This document shows, piece by piece, positions 1 through 10,447 of a stretch of DNA of 64,000 bases (its first letter is position 1; every line of letters starts with the position of its first letter). Source of the stretch: Deltaproteobacteria bacterium (GTDB lineage: Bacteria; Myxococcota; UBA727; VGSZ01). The notes beneath the pieces were generated by a model. That model was given only the letters and a program-made list of their open reading frames with translations, did not search any database and had not been told where the DNA came from. The stretch is from contig JACOUT010000014.1 of NCBI GenBank assembly GCA_016177705.1, forward strand, positions 434,001 to 498,000. The letters are read 5' to 3'. Both the position numbers and the translations under genes were made by a program.

Positions 1-585
1 GTCGGTGAGCGCCGGCGAGTAGACGGCGCCGCCCGCGCACGGCCCGAGGATGACCGAGAGCTGCGGGATGACCCCGGAGGCGAGCGTGTTGGCGCAGAAG
101 ATGTCGGCATAGCCGGCCAGCGACGCCACGCCCTCTTGGATGCGCGCGCCGCCCGAGTCGTTCAGGCCGATGACCGGCGCGCCTACCTTCATGGCCGTGG
201 TGTACAGCTTACAGATCTTCTCGGCCGCCACCTCGCTCATCGAGCCGCCGAACACGGTGAAATCCTGCGCGAACACGAAGACGTGCTTGCCGTCGACCTG
301 GCCGTAGCCGGTCACCATGCCGTCGCCCGGCGGGTGGCTCTTTTCCATGTTGAAGTCGAGGCAGCGGTGCGTGCGCAGCCGATCCATCTCGACGAAGGAG
401 CCCGGGTCGAGCAGCAGCTCGATGCGCTCGCGGGCGGTCAGCTTGCCGACCTTGTGCTGCTTCTCGATGCGCTCTTTGCCGCCGCCGGCGAACGCCGCCT
501 CGGTGATGCGCTGGAGCCGCTCGCGCTGCGCGCCGCGTAGAGCGTCCCAATCCGTCGCCCCAGCCTTCACGTCGGAACCGGCCAT
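1..585 (-). CDS. pccB: Propionyl-CoA carboxylase beta subunit (carboxyltransferase), 3' end cut by window edge
   Basis: Translating the minus strand from ATG at 585 gives 195 residues open to the window edge. They start MAGSDVKAG and contain HKVGKLTARERIELLLDPGS, the CoA-binding stretch GLNDSGGARIQEGV and GPCAGGAVYSPALTD near the edge. These are hallmarks of the biotin-dependent acyl-CoA carboxylase beta subunit, PccB type. It moves CO2 from carboxybiotin to propionyl-CoA to make methylmalonyl-CoA in the cytoplasm. The full protein is usually about 510-530 residues, so about the first 38% is present. It is divergent from the next gene. A birA biotin ligase lies at 56649. The family call is firm; preference for propionyl- over acetyl-CoA is inferred from similarity. 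Confidence 0.93.
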   Translation of the reverse strand, partial: MAGSDVKAGATDWDALRGAQRERLQRITEAAFAGGGKERIEKQHKVGKLTARERIELLLDPGSFVEMDRLRTHRCLDFNMEKSHPPGDGMVTGYGQVDGKHVFVFAQDFTVFGGSMSEVAAEKICKLYTTAMKVGAPVIGLNDSGGARIQEGVASLAGYADIFCANTLASGVIPQLSVILGPCAGGAVYSPALTD

Positions 586-668
586 GATCGAACCTCGCTC
601 GTCGGACGCGCGCCGACGGTGATGCAGGGATAAGCAGCGCGCGCGCAAAAAAGAAAGGCCTTGTGCCG

Positions 669-704
669 CCGACGACGCCTGGAGGGGTTGCAGGGCGTCG
701 TCGG
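669..704. promoter_or_regulatory. Perfect 11-base inverted repeat between divergent genes
   Basis: CCGACGACGCC at 669-679 is matched by its reverse complement at 694-704, with a 14-base loop. It lies between the pccB start (585) and the surface-protein start (734). On the minus strand it is followed, about ten bases on, by a T-rich run (complement of 648-658). It could therefore act as an attenuator-like hairpin in the pccB leader or as an operator. No promoter was identified with confidence. Confidence 0.35.
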
Positions 705-733
705 GCGTGGCTCAACCTAGGGGAAGGAGCTGC

Positions 734-2044
734 ATGCGACGCTCAGCGACGATCTTGACCGGCCTGCTGGTGGCGATGTTCGCCACCTCGGCCGCGCGCG
801 CCGCGCAATTCACCGCGCTCACGGTGGACGCGCCCGCGCTCGCGCAGCCGCGCTACTCGCAGGCCATCGAGGTGGTGCTCCACCTCTCGCTCGCCACCGA
901 CGGCGCCGCCGTGCCGGGTACCGCCTGCACCCAGGGCTGCCGTGTGCAGGTCTCCATCGGCCCCGAGGACACGCCGGGCACCTTCTTCTTCGTCAACGAT
1001 CCCGTGATCGACGCAGTGGGCACCGCGTCGACGCGCCTCACCTTCGTCGACGGCCGCTACGGCACCGACAGCGCCTTCCTCGCCGCCGACGACGGCGCGC
1101 CGTGGGTGGTGCGCGCCTGCTTCCTCGGCCACGGCGTGGCGCCGGGCGCGCCCTGCGAAGCGAGCCCTGCCGCCGCCTGCGCGCCCGCAGCCGTGGAAGA
1201 CCCGAACGGCGACCTGTGCCCGTCGTCGGCCACCCGCACCGTCGCGCTCTACCCCGAGATCCCGTCGGTGGCGCTCGGCCTGGGCTTCGAGGGCAAGCTC
1301 GGCACCGAGCTGGTGGTGTCGGCCGAGGTGTCGGACGCCACCGGCGACGCCGCGCCCGGCGGCACTGACGTCGACGGGCCGCAGCCGACGCTGTTGGTCG
1401 GCGTACCGGTGCAGTTCTTCTACGACGCCGACAACGACGGGCGCCCGAGCTTGAACGAGTCGATCGGCTCGGCCGAGACCAACGCCGCCGGCGTCGCGTC
1501 GGTCCCCTTCCTGCTCGACCCGCAGTTCGTGCTCGCCGGCAGCTACGACAGCGGCATCCACGCCGAGTTCTCGGGCGACGACCGCTTCGGCGTCGGCCGC
1601 TCGTCGGCGCGACTGGTGGTGCGCCCCGGCGACCTCGACCTCGAGCGCACCATTCTCGAGGTCGAGCCCGACGTCATCCCGGCGGACAACGTGTCAATCG
1701 CGCTCATCCGCGTGCGCCTGGTCGATGAGTTCAACAACCAACTCGACGAGACCAGCGAGCCGCACGACGTGCAGATGACCACCGACCTCGGCCGGCTGCT
1801 CGACGAGGTCGAGCGCGACCCGACGCTCGGCTTCTACTCGATCGAGCTGCAGGCGACGCGCAAGGTCGGCACCGCCACCGTCACCGTCACGGTCGACGGC
1901 ACCGAGGTCGGCACCGCCGCCGTCGAGATGACCGGCGAGAGCTGCACCTGCGGGCATGCGCGCTCGAGCGACTCGACGGCCGCCGGCGGCGCGCTCCTGC
2001 TGCTCGCGCTCCCGCTCGCGCGGCGACGTCGAGGTCGCGCGTGA
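734..2044 (+). CDS. Exported MYXO-CTERM-type surface protein with Ig-like domain
   Basis: The 436-residue protein starts at ATG 734, with GGAAGGAG five bases upstream; an in-frame start at 707 lacks such a site. A signal peptide (MRRSATILTGLLVAMFA) is followed by beta-rich sequence with paired Cys residues. Around residues 300-400 is an invasin-like Ig segment (LVDEFNNQLDE, then FYSIELQA and TVTVTVDG). The C-terminus has the pattern ESCTCG, a hydrophobic run ALLLLALPLA and RRRRGR. This matches the MYXO-CTERM sorting signal, thought to be cleaved and anchored at the cell surface. Function is unknown; adhesion or surface structure is an inference. Its stop overlaps the next start. Confidence 0.75.
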   Translation: MRRSATILTGLLVAMFATSAARAAQFTALTVDAPALAQPRYSQAIEVVLHLSLATDGAAVPGTACTQGCRVQVSIGPEDTPGTFFFVNDPVIDAVGTASTRLTFVDGRYGTDSAFLAADDGAPWVVRACFLGHGVAPGAPCEASPAAACAPAAVEDPNGDLCPSSATRTVALYPEIPSVALGLGFEGKLGTELVVSAEVSDATGDAAPGGTDVDGPQPTLLVGVPVQFFYDADNDGRPSLNESIGSAETNAAGVASVPFLLDPQFVLAGSYDSGIHAEFSGDDRFGVGRSSARLVVRPGDLDLERTILEVEPDVIPADNVSIALIRVRLVDEFNNQLDETSEPHDVQMTTDLGRLLDEVERDPTLGFYSIELQATRKVGTATVTVTVDGTEVGTAAVEMTGESCTCGHARSSDSTAAGGALLLLALPLARRRRGRA

Positions 2045-3798
2045 CCGACCTCGCCCGCGAGACGCGGCTCGCAGCGCACCGCGAGCTGCGGCGCGAGCTC
2101 GCGCAGCTACCGGCCAAGAAGCGTGTCGACCGCATGCTCGAGCGCAAGGACGCCATGAAGGTGGTGCGCGCGCTGCCGGTGCAGGACCTGTTTTCGACGC
2201 TGCAAGAGGTCGGCCTCGACGACGCGCACGAGCTGCTCGAGCTGTGTTCGGCCAAGCAGGTGCAGGCCTTCCTCGACCTCGACGGCTGGCGCGGCGACCG
2301 CGTCGATCCGGCGGCGATGTCGCGCTGGCTGCAGGCGATGTTCACCGCCAACCCCGATCGCGCGGTCGGGCAGCTCCGCGGCCTCGACCTCGAGCTGCTC
2401 ACCTTGCTCATCAAGACGAGCTGCCAGGTCTACGACCTGAGCCAAGAGGAGCAGCCCGAGGGCGACGTCGGCCTGCACACGGTCACGCCCGATCAGCGCT
2501 ACCTGATCGTCTATGGCGGCATCACCGACGACGAGCGCACCCAGCTCGTCATCAAGGAAGCCCTCGAGCGCCTGATGGGCCGCGACCTGCTGTTCGTCTT
2601 GCGCTTGTGCGAAGCGGTGCGCTGGGAGCTGCCGAGCCAGCTCGAGGAGGATGCCTTTCGCTGGCGCAACGGCCGGCTCGCCGATCTCGGCTTTCTGCCC
2701 AAGCACGAGGCGGCCGAGCTGTTCTCCTGGCGCGACCCCGACGGCCCGCTGGAAGGCGCGGGCGCGCCGCCGCCGCCCCCGGACGAGGAGGGGCTCGCCA
2801 CCGATCTGTCGACGTCGGTGGTGTTCCCCTGGGACGCGTTGGCGAGCGGCACCAAGGCCTTCGCGCAGGCGGCGTCGGCGCTGCCGGAGGCGGTGCGCGC
2901 GCGCGTGCTGCACGAGGTGATGATGACCGCCAACCGCGTCCACTGCGCGGAGGGCGGCGACCTCGGCGATCCCGGCGCCTTGCGTGGCACCGTGCAGGGC
3001 GTGATCGAGACCGTCGGCGTCGGGCTGTCGTACCGAGCCGCCGGCGACGCGAACAAGCTCGGCGAGCTGCTCGGCACCAAAGCCGTCGCGGCGCTGTTCG
3101 CGGTCGGCAACGCGCTCGCGCTCAAGCTGCAACGCGAGCTGCAAGCGCGCGTGCACGCGCGCGACTCCGGCCTCGACGACGCCGGCCTGTTGCGCCTCGA
3201 CACGCCGCTGCGCGAGACCGCCGCGGGGCTGTTGCGCGCGCGCCCCAAGCTGTTCTCAGGGCTGCTCGATGAGCGGCGTGTCGACTACCGCGCGCCCGGC
3301 TCGCTGGTCGAGCTGGCCGCGCTGTCGCGCGCCGTCTCCGAGATCGGCTTTCGCGGCGCGCTGCTCGGCCCGCGCGGGCTCGGCGTCACCGACGACTTCC
3401 TGGCCGCGCGCGGCCTCGCCGACCCCGCCGAGCAGCCGAGCCACGGACAAGTGCTCGGTGCGCTGCTGCTCGCCTCCTTGCTCGCGCCCGGCGACGTTGC
3501 GCCCGCTCCACTCGACGACGAGGCGCTGCGCGCAGCGCAGCGCAGGCTCGGCGACACCGAGGCCTGCGCCGATACCGTCCTGCGCGTGGCGCGTCGCTGC
3601 CGTGCCGCCGCGCCGCTGCCGGGCGCCCCCACCGCCGACGACGTAGAGGCGCGCACCAAGAGCTACGCGGAGCAGGTGCTGCGCGCGGTGCAAGACGAAG
3701 TGGCGAAGGTCGGCGCGCCCGAGGGGCGCTTTCTGACCTCGGTGTGGACGGCGCAGCAGCGTCCCGCGCCGGCGCGCACGGGCGACGACGAGCGCTGA
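2041..3798 (+). CDS. DUF6178-like cytoplasmic protein
   Basis: The 585-residue protein starts at GTG 2041, overlapping the TGA of the upstream gene, so translation is probably coupled. There is no signal peptide or membrane segment. The sequence is rich in Leu, Glu and Arg and mostly helical. The N-terminus (LARETRLAAHRELRRELAQL, then KRVDRMLERKDAMKVVRALP) resembles the DUF6178 family of deltaproteobacteria; this is from memory of the family, not a search. No catalytic motif is recognisable. It ends eight bases before the convergent exported protein at 3806. Function is unknown. Confidence 0.65.
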   Translation: MTDLARETRLAAHRELRRELAQLPAKKRVDRMLERKDAMKVVRALPVQDLFSTLQEVGLDDAHELLELCSAKQVQAFLDLDGWRGDRVDPAAMSRWLQAMFTANPDRAVGQLRGLDLELLTLLIKTSCQVYDLSQEEQPEGDVGLHTVTPDQRYLIVYGGITDDERTQLVIKEALERLMGRDLLFVLRLCEAVRWELPSQLEEDAFRWRNGRLADLGFLPKHEAAELFSWRDPDGPLEGAGAPPPPPDEEGLATDLSTSVVFPWDALASGTKAFAQAASALPEAVRARVLHEVMMTANRVHCAEGGDLGDPGALRGTVQGVIETVGVGLSYRAAGDANKLGELLGTKAVAALFAVGNALALKLQRELQARVHARDSGLDDAGLLRLDTPLRETAAGLLRARPKLFSGLLDERRVDYRAPGSLVELAALSRAVSEIGFRGALLGPRGLGVTDDFLAARGLADPAEQPSHGQVLGALLLASLLAPGDVAPAPLDDEALRAAQRRLGDTEACADTVLRVARRCRAAAPLPGAPTADDVEARTKSYAEQVLRAVQDEVAKVGAPEGRFLTSVWTAQQRPAPARTGDDER

Positions 3799-3805
3799 TC
3801 GGGCG

Positions 3806-4501
3806 CTACTCGAGCATCCACAGCCCGACGGCCGAGCCCACGCCGGCCACGCCGAGCACGCCGGTGCCGAGCCCGACCAGGCCGAGCGCGCGCGCCTGTT
3901 CCTTGGCGTCGCCAAGAGAGGTCGGATCCTCGAGCACCGGCTCGGAGGTCGCCACCAGGATGACGCCGGCACCGAGCGCAATGATGCCGACGCCGCCGGC
4001 GAACAAGGCGCCGCTCTTCATCGGCGTCAGCTCGAACGTCGTCGGCGCGGTGGTGGGCGGACCCGAGGGCACCAGCGGCGGCGCGGGCGCCAGGCCCTTG
4101 GCCCAGGCGGCGATCTCGGGCGGCAGCACCGGCCCGCCCGCGAGCTGCGCCTCATCGAGGCTGGCGCCGCCGGTCGCTCGCCGTTCGCCGGACGCCCCCG
4201 TGGCGGTCACCTGCACCACCGGCCCGATGCGCACCAGCTCGACCACCAAGAGCGCGTCGTGCGGCGCGCTCGCCGCGGTGCGCGCTCCCTCGACGCAGCC
4301 GGGGTCGGGCGTGCACGCCGGGTCGACCGCCGCCGCCTCCACCACGGAGAGGCCGAGCTTCAGCAGCTCGTCTTGCACACGCGACACGAGCGCGCCGGCC
4401 TCGTCGGGGCTCAAGCCGACCGCGGGCTGCACGGCCAACCCCACGGTGGGCGACGATTGCGCAGCGACCAGGGCGAGCAGGGTGGATGCCAACATGGGCA
4501 C
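3806..4501 (-). CDS. Exported protein of the kinase-linked family, with two C-terminal hydrophobic segments
   Basis: The protein has 231 residues from GTG 4501; ATG 4495 is equally possible. It begins three bases after the kinase stop at 4505, so the two genes form one transcription unit. A short signal peptide (MLASTLLALVAAQS) is followed by an alpha/beta domain containing CTPDPGCVEGA and then HDALLVVELVRIGPVVQVTA. This resembles the common exported fold in which a CxxxxxC segment precedes a strand-rich 'GAD-L-V-G-V' core. After a Pro-rich linker come two hydrophobic segments (ALFAGGVGIIALGAGVILVA and LGLVGLGTGVLGVAGVG). The protein at 43036, beside another kinase, has the same plan. Role unknown; a sensing or effector partner of the kinase is inferred. 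Confidence 0.65.
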   Translation of the reverse strand: MPMLASTLLALVAAQSSPTVGLAVQPAVGLSPDEAGALVSRVQDELLKLGLSVVEAAAVDPACTPDPGCVEGARTAASAPHDALLVVELVRIGPVVQVTATGASGERRATGGASLDEAQLAGGPVLPPEIAAWAKGLAPAPPLVPSGPPTTAPTTFELTPMKSGALFAGGVGIIALGAGVILVATSEPVLEDPTSLGDAKEQARALGLVGLGTGVLGVAGVGSAVGLWMLE

Positions 4502-4504
4502 AGA

Positions 4505-6718
<2,214 letters not shown>

Positions 6719-6838
6719 GCCCGGGGCATCTTAGGCCCACTCCGGGGTCTGCGCGCACTTCCTGGGCGGGGCGGAGCCACCCCGCGGCAGGGGGCGAGAA
6801 TCGGGATCGCCAAAGGCGGCCCTGGTACACTGCCAGCC

Positions 6839-7726
6839 ATGCGGATCGGCCTCAGGCGACCCCTGCTGTTGTGTCTCCTTGCCCTTGCCGCGCTGGCGGG
6901 CGCCGCCGCGTGCGCGTTGATCGCCGGCGGGTACGCCTGCGACGGCGACCAGAACTGCCCCACCGGCATGGTGTGCGTGGAGAGCCGATGCGAGGCGGGG
7001 ACGCCGGGCGAGGGTGAGGGCGAAGGCGAGGGCGAAGGCGAGGGCGAAGGCGAGGGCGAAGGCGAGGGCGAGGGTGAGGGTGAAGGCGAGGGTGAAGGCG
7101 AGGGCGAGGGTGAGGGCGAGGGTGAAGGCGAGGGTGAGGGCGAGGGTGAGGGTGAAGGCGAGGGTGAGGGTGAGGGTGAAGGCGAGGGCGAAGGCGAGGG
7201 TGAGGGTGAAGGCGAGGGTGAGACCTGCGTGCCGCGCGCCGGCACCATCAACGTCAGCAACCAGAACGGGCTCGACACCGACGCCGCCGCGCTGTTCGGT
7301 GCGGCGACGTGCGTCGACTTGGCCGGCAGCGTGACGGTGTCCGGCCAGTCGGTGAGCTCGCTGGCGGCGCTGGCGCCGCTGCGCTCGGTCAACGGCGGCC
7401 TGACCATCGCCAATACCAGCGTGGTGAGCCTGAACCAGCTCACCCGCCTCGCTCACGTAGGCGGCGATCTCGAGGTGACCAACGACGGCGACCTGGTGGC
7501 CATCGACCTCCCGGCGCTCCTCGACGTCAGCGGTAGCCTGCTGGTCAGCAACAACGGCAGCCTGCTCGGCGCGGCGTTCGACCTGCTCGAGAGCGTCTCC
7601 GGCAACCTCACCTTCACCAACAACCCGCAGCTTTGCGTCACCGCCGTCATTCAGGCGCTGTTCGATCGGCCGAGCCTGACCGTCGGCGGATCCACGAGCC
7701 AGAGCGGCAACGACGGCGGCTGCTGA
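6839..7726 (+). CDS. Lipoprotein with long Glu-Gly linker and receptor-L-like domain (first of tandem pair)
   Basis: The 295-residue protein starts at ATG 6839. The N-terminus has basic residues, a hydrophobic run and a loose lipobox (LAGAAAC). A small Cys module follows (CDGDQNCPTGMVCVESRC), then about 36 Gly-Glu pairs. The C-terminal 165 residues form repeated short strands (VDLAGSVTVSGQSVSSLAAL, GGLTIAN, GGDLEVTN, SGNLTFTNN). This pattern is typical of receptor L domain or LRR-like beta solenoids. The protein ends SGNDGGC. The downstream gene has the same layout and starts nine bases after this stop, so the two are co-transcribed duplicates. Function unknown; surface binding is an inference. 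Confidence 0.8.
   Translation: MRIGLRRPLLLCLLALAALAGAAACALIAGGYACDGDQNCPTGMVCVESRCEAGTPGEGEGEGEGEGEGEGEGEGEGEGEGEGEGEGEGEGEGEGEGEGEGEGEGEGEGEGEGEGEGEGEGEGEGEGETCVPRAGTINVSNQNGLDTDAAALFGAATCVDLAGSVTVSGQSVSSLAALAPLRSVNGGLTIANTSVVSLNQLTRLAHVGGDLEVTNDGDLVAIDLPALLDVSGSLLVSNNGSLLGAAFDLLESVSGNLTFTNNPQLCVTAVIQALFDRPSLTVGGSTSQSGNDGGC
7007..7222 (+). repeat. In-frame GAG-GGY/GAA-GGC tandem repeat coding (Gly-Glu)n
   Basis: About 216 bases consist of Gly-Glu codon pairs written as mixtures of gagggt, gaaggc and gagggc, with frequent 12-base units. All unit changes keep the reading frame, so slippage would change linker length but not frame. It separates the Cys module from the L-like domain of the lipoprotein. 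Confidence 0.95.
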
Positions 7727-7734
7727 GGAGACCC

Positions 7735-8526
7735 GTGCGCACCTGGTTGATCGCACTCGTGCTCGTCGTCGTTGGTGCCGGTGCTGGCGCCTGCGCCCTG
7801 CTATCCGGGTACGCCGCATGCGCCGGCGATCAGAACTGCCCCGACGGGTTGCGCTGCGTCGAAGGCGCCTGCGCACCGGGGTCCGAGGGCGAGGGAGAAG
7901 GCGAGGGTGAAGGTGAGGGTGAAGGTGAAGGCGAAGGCGAAGGCGAAGGCGAGGGTGAAGGAGAGGGTGAAGGAGAGGGTGAAGGCGAAGGTGAAGGCGA
8001 GGGCGAGGGCGAGGGCGACCCGTGCGCCACGGTCAGCTATACCGTCGACGCCAACAGCAACGGCGACGTCAACGCGCTCGACTCGGTCTCCGGCTACGCC
8101 GCGGCGCAGTGCGTCCATCTGGTGGGCAGCGTCACCATTGGTGGGCAGGTCAACCAGCTCGATTCACTGCGCAAGATCGTCGACATCACCGGCGACCTCA
8201 CGTTCAACGACGCGGATGCGCTCACCGCCTTCGACCTCGGCAACCTGAACAGCCTGGAGTCGATCGGCGGCGGCCTGCGCGTGCTCGAGTGCGACGACAA
8301 CATGATGACCGCGCTGCCCTTCGACGGTCTCACGACGATCAGCGGCGACCTCGAGCTCACCGGCAACGGCAGCGTGCGCACGCTCGGCTTCTCGCAGCTC
8401 ACTTCCGTCGGCGGTGCCATCACCATCGCCGACAATGCGCAGCTCTGCGAGGTCGCGGACATCGACGACTTCGAAGGCCGCACCGGCCTGACCGCGACCT
8501 CGAGCGGCAACGACGACGGCTGCTGA
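7735..8526 (+). CDS. Lipoprotein with Glu-Gly linker and receptor-L-like domain (second of tandem pair)
   Basis: The 263-residue protein starts at GTG 7735 with GAGGAG five bases upstream, directly after the previous stop. A hydrophobic leader (VRTWLIALVLVVVGAGAGAC) ends at a probable lipid-modified Cys. The Cys module (CAGDQNCPDGLRCVEGAC) closely matches that of the upstream gene. About 22 Glu-Gly pairs follow, then a strand-repeat domain (CVHLVGSVTIGG, GDLTFNDADAL, GDLELTGNGSV, GAITIADNAQL) ending SGNDDGC. The linker is shorter and the C-terminal domain has diverged, as expected after tandem duplication. It meets the convergent cysteine-array gene with no gap. Confidence 0.8.
   Translation: MRTWLIALVLVVVGAGAGACALLSGYAACAGDQNCPDGLRCVEGACAPGSEGEGEGEGEGEGEGEGEGEGEGEGEGEGEGEGEGEGEGEGEGEGDPCATVSYTVDANSNGDVNALDSVSGYAAAQCVHLVGSVTIGGQVNQLDSLRKIVDITGDLTFNDADALTAFDLGNLNSLESIGGGLRVLECDDNMMTALPFDGLTTISGDLELTGNGSVRTLGFSQLTSVGGAITIADNAQLCEVADIDDFEGRTGLTATSSGNDDGC
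7885..8016 (+). repeat. Second (Glu-Gly)n coding repeat
   Basis: About 132 bases of alternating GAG/GAA and GGC/GGT/GGA codons give about 22 Glu-Gly pairs. The repeat sits at the same place in the second lipoprotein as the longer tract in the first. The length difference suggests expansion or contraction since duplication. Confidence 0.95.
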
Positions 8527-8982
8527 TCAGCGCACCAGCTTCTTCAGCTTTGCGAGCAGCTCGAAGTAGGTCTTCTTGTCGTAGGGCCGGTTGAGGATGT
8601 GGAAGTCGCGTTTGGAAAGGCCCACGCAGGCGAAACAGTACGTGCAATCGGCGCACGACTCGCAGTGCTCGAGGTACTTGCTGCCGACGCAGCGCGCGCT
8701 CTTGACGCAGTAAGCGCACAGGTGACAGCCGACGCAGTCCTTGCAGTGCGTGCAGTTGGAGCACTGCTGGCACCGCTCGCAGTGCGTGCAGTGGTAGCAG
8801 TCCTGGCAGCTCGAGCAGAACATGCAGCTCGAGCAGGACTTGCAGTCGCGGAGCTGGAAGCCGTTCGGGTTGTCGGCGCCGCGCTGGAAGCTGCCCTTGA
8901 GGTCGGCGAGCGCGCGCTCGAACTCGCGCGCGTCGAGCGGGGGCAAGGCGTGCCCGTCGGCTGTCGACCCCTCCGTGGCCAT
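8527..8982 (-). CDS. Cysteine-array protein (Cys at every third residue, 16 in a row)
   Basis: The 151-residue protein starts at ATG 8982, which overlaps the porin stop as ATGA and has GGGAG just upstream. A possible ATG at 8994 lies inside the porin gene. After a 45-residue N-terminus, Cys occurs at 47, 50, 53 and so on to 92, sixteen at exact three-residue steps. More Cys follow at 98 and at 107, 110, 113, 116 and 119, making 22. No signal peptide is seen. The tail (LSKRDFHILNRPYDKKTYFE) resembles the conserved NxxYxKxxY ending of Cys-rich proteins, some mislabelled caib/baif in myxobacterial genomes. A beta-solenoid or metal-binding role is an inference. Confidence 0.8.
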   Translation of the reverse strand: MATEGSTADGHALPPLDAREFERALADLKGSFQRGADNPNGFQLRDCKSCSSCMFCSSCQDCYHCTHCERCQQCSNCTHCKDCVGCHLCAYCVKSARCVGSKYLEHCESCADCTYCFACVGLSKRDFHILNRPYDKKTYFELLAKLKKLVR

Positions 8983-10370
8983 CACAGCTCCCATTGGAAC
9001 AGCAGCGTGACGCGGTTGTCCGACAGGTCGCGCGCCACCACGCCGGCGCCAACGTCGCCCAGCTCGGTCAGCAGCGTCCCGTCCAGGAACAGCGCCGCGG
9101 GCAGATCGGCGGGGCCGCTCAAGCGCACGCCGAGCGTAGTCTCGAGCAGCTGATCGGTTTGAAACGACGACGACGGATCGTAGAAGGCCGAGCGCAGCGC
9201 CGGCTTGAGGTGCCAGCCGGCGCCGAGCAACGGCACTTCGGGCAACGCGACGTCGTAGGCCACCGTGCCCATCACGCCGGCGGAGCTCTCCTGCCCCGCC
9301 GTGCTCTCCGGATTCGGGTCGGGCCCGAGCGTGGCGAGCTCTGTCTGCCGGTAGACGCCCGTCAGCACCAGCTCCGCGCCCGCGGCCGCGAGCGCGACGT
9401 CGCCGAAGCCGACGGCGTCGGCCTCGGTGTAGAGGTTGGGCAGCGTACCGGTGGTGCGCGGGTTGTAGCGCCCGCCCAGGCCGACCTTGACCAGGTCACC
9501 GGCGAAGCCGGCGCCGACGCGCAGGAAGGCGGCGGGCCACTTGTTGTCGTTGCCGCTCTGGTTCAGGCCGTTGCCGTTGGCGAGGCCGAACCGGTACTCG
9601 AGGCCGACATCGGCGACGGCGGCGCCCGGCGCGCTGCCGACGACCACGCCGACCTGCCGCGACGGCGAAAGCCCTGCCACCGCGATGCCGTGGCCGGCGC
9701 GCACGCCCGTCGACAGCACGCTCTTGCTCGAGAACGGCAGTGCAGCCTCGACGTCGCCGCCCTCCCAGTCGGTGGGCATGTACTGCTGACCCGCCTGCAA
9801 CGACAGCCACGGCGATGGCGTCCACGACACCCAGGCGTCGCGCAGCGCGCCGACGAGCGGTGTCAGCGCGGCGTTCGGCGCGGCGCCGGGCAGAAGGCTC
9901 GCGGCCTCGAGGGTCAGCTTGAAGCCGATGCCGCCGACCATGCTGCCCTCGGCGCCAAGGCGCGCCTGGTCGATGAAGAAGCCGTCGTTCTGACCGATGT
10001 AGAGGATCTCCGGGTCGGCCTCGACGAACTGAAAGCCGGTGCGCACCCGCAGCTTGGGCCACAGCGCCACCAGATCGTTTGCGTAGCAGACAAGGCGGCC
10101 CTTGCACGGATCGAGCGGCGCCGACGCGGCCATCGGCGGGGCCGGCGGCGGCGGCGGGGCGGTCACCACGGGCGCCTCGGGCTTCGCGACAGCAGGCGCG
10201 GCCTTTGGCGGTTCCGCCTTGGGCACCTCCGGCTTGGGCGTCTCCGCCTTGGGCTCCTCCGCCTTGGGCGCTTCCGCAGGTGGCTCGCTCTTCGTCCCTT
10301 CGGTGCCTTGGGCGAGGGCGGGGAGTGCGGCGAGGGCGGCGGTGAGCGTGACGGCGCAAGCGGCGCGCAT
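8982..10370 (-). CDS. Putative outer-membrane porin-like beta-barrel
   Basis: The 462-residue protein has a signal peptide (MRAACAVTLTAALAALPALA). A Pro/Lys/Glu/Ala linker of about 60 residues with repeated PKAE units follows, then an amphipathic strand-rich domain from residue 100. That domain has alternating Gly/aromatic patterns (RVRTGFQFVEAD, YIGQNDGFFIDQARLG, LSLQAGQQYMPTDWEGGD). It ends VTLLFQWEL, close to the terminal-aromatic signal of outer-membrane barrels. The layout resembles the phosphate-selective porin O/P superfamily. The Lys/Ala/Pro-rich linker may cross the periplasm. The cysteine-array gene is translationally coupled downstream. Confidence 0.75.
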   Translation of the reverse strand: MRAACAVTLTAALAALPALAQGTEGTKSEPPAEAPKAEEPKAETPKPEVPKAEPPKAAPAVAKPEAPVVTAPPPPPAPPMAASAPLDPCKGRLVCYANDLVALWPKLRVRTGFQFVEADPEILYIGQNDGFFIDQARLGAEGSMVGGIGFKLTLEAASLLPGAAPNAALTPLVGALRDAWVSWTPSPWLSLQAGQQYMPTDWEGGDVEAALPFSSKSVLSTGVRAGHGIAVAGLSPSRQVGVVVGSAPGAAVADVGLEYRFGLANGNGLNQSGNDNKWPAAFLRVGAGFAGDLVKVGLGGRYNPRTTGTLPNLYTEADAVGFGDVALAAAGAELVLTGVYRQTELATLGPDPNPESTAGQESSAGVMGTVAYDVALPEVPLLGAGWHLKPALRSAFYDPSSSFQTDQLLETTLGVRLSGPADLPAALFLDGTLLTELGDVGAGVVARDLSDNRVTLLFQWEL

Positions 10371-10447
10371 GGGTCCTCCGGAGGCGCCGCCAATAGCAGC
10401 CCGCGCACCCGCGGGCTACGGCTACCGCGGGGCCGACGCGCCGCCCG

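Noticed and set aside
7007..8016. Noncoding satellite or CRISPR from the gag/ggc repeats
   Set aside because: The repeats are in frame within two lipoprotein genes and encode Glu-Gly linkers; codon changes are mostly at third positions.
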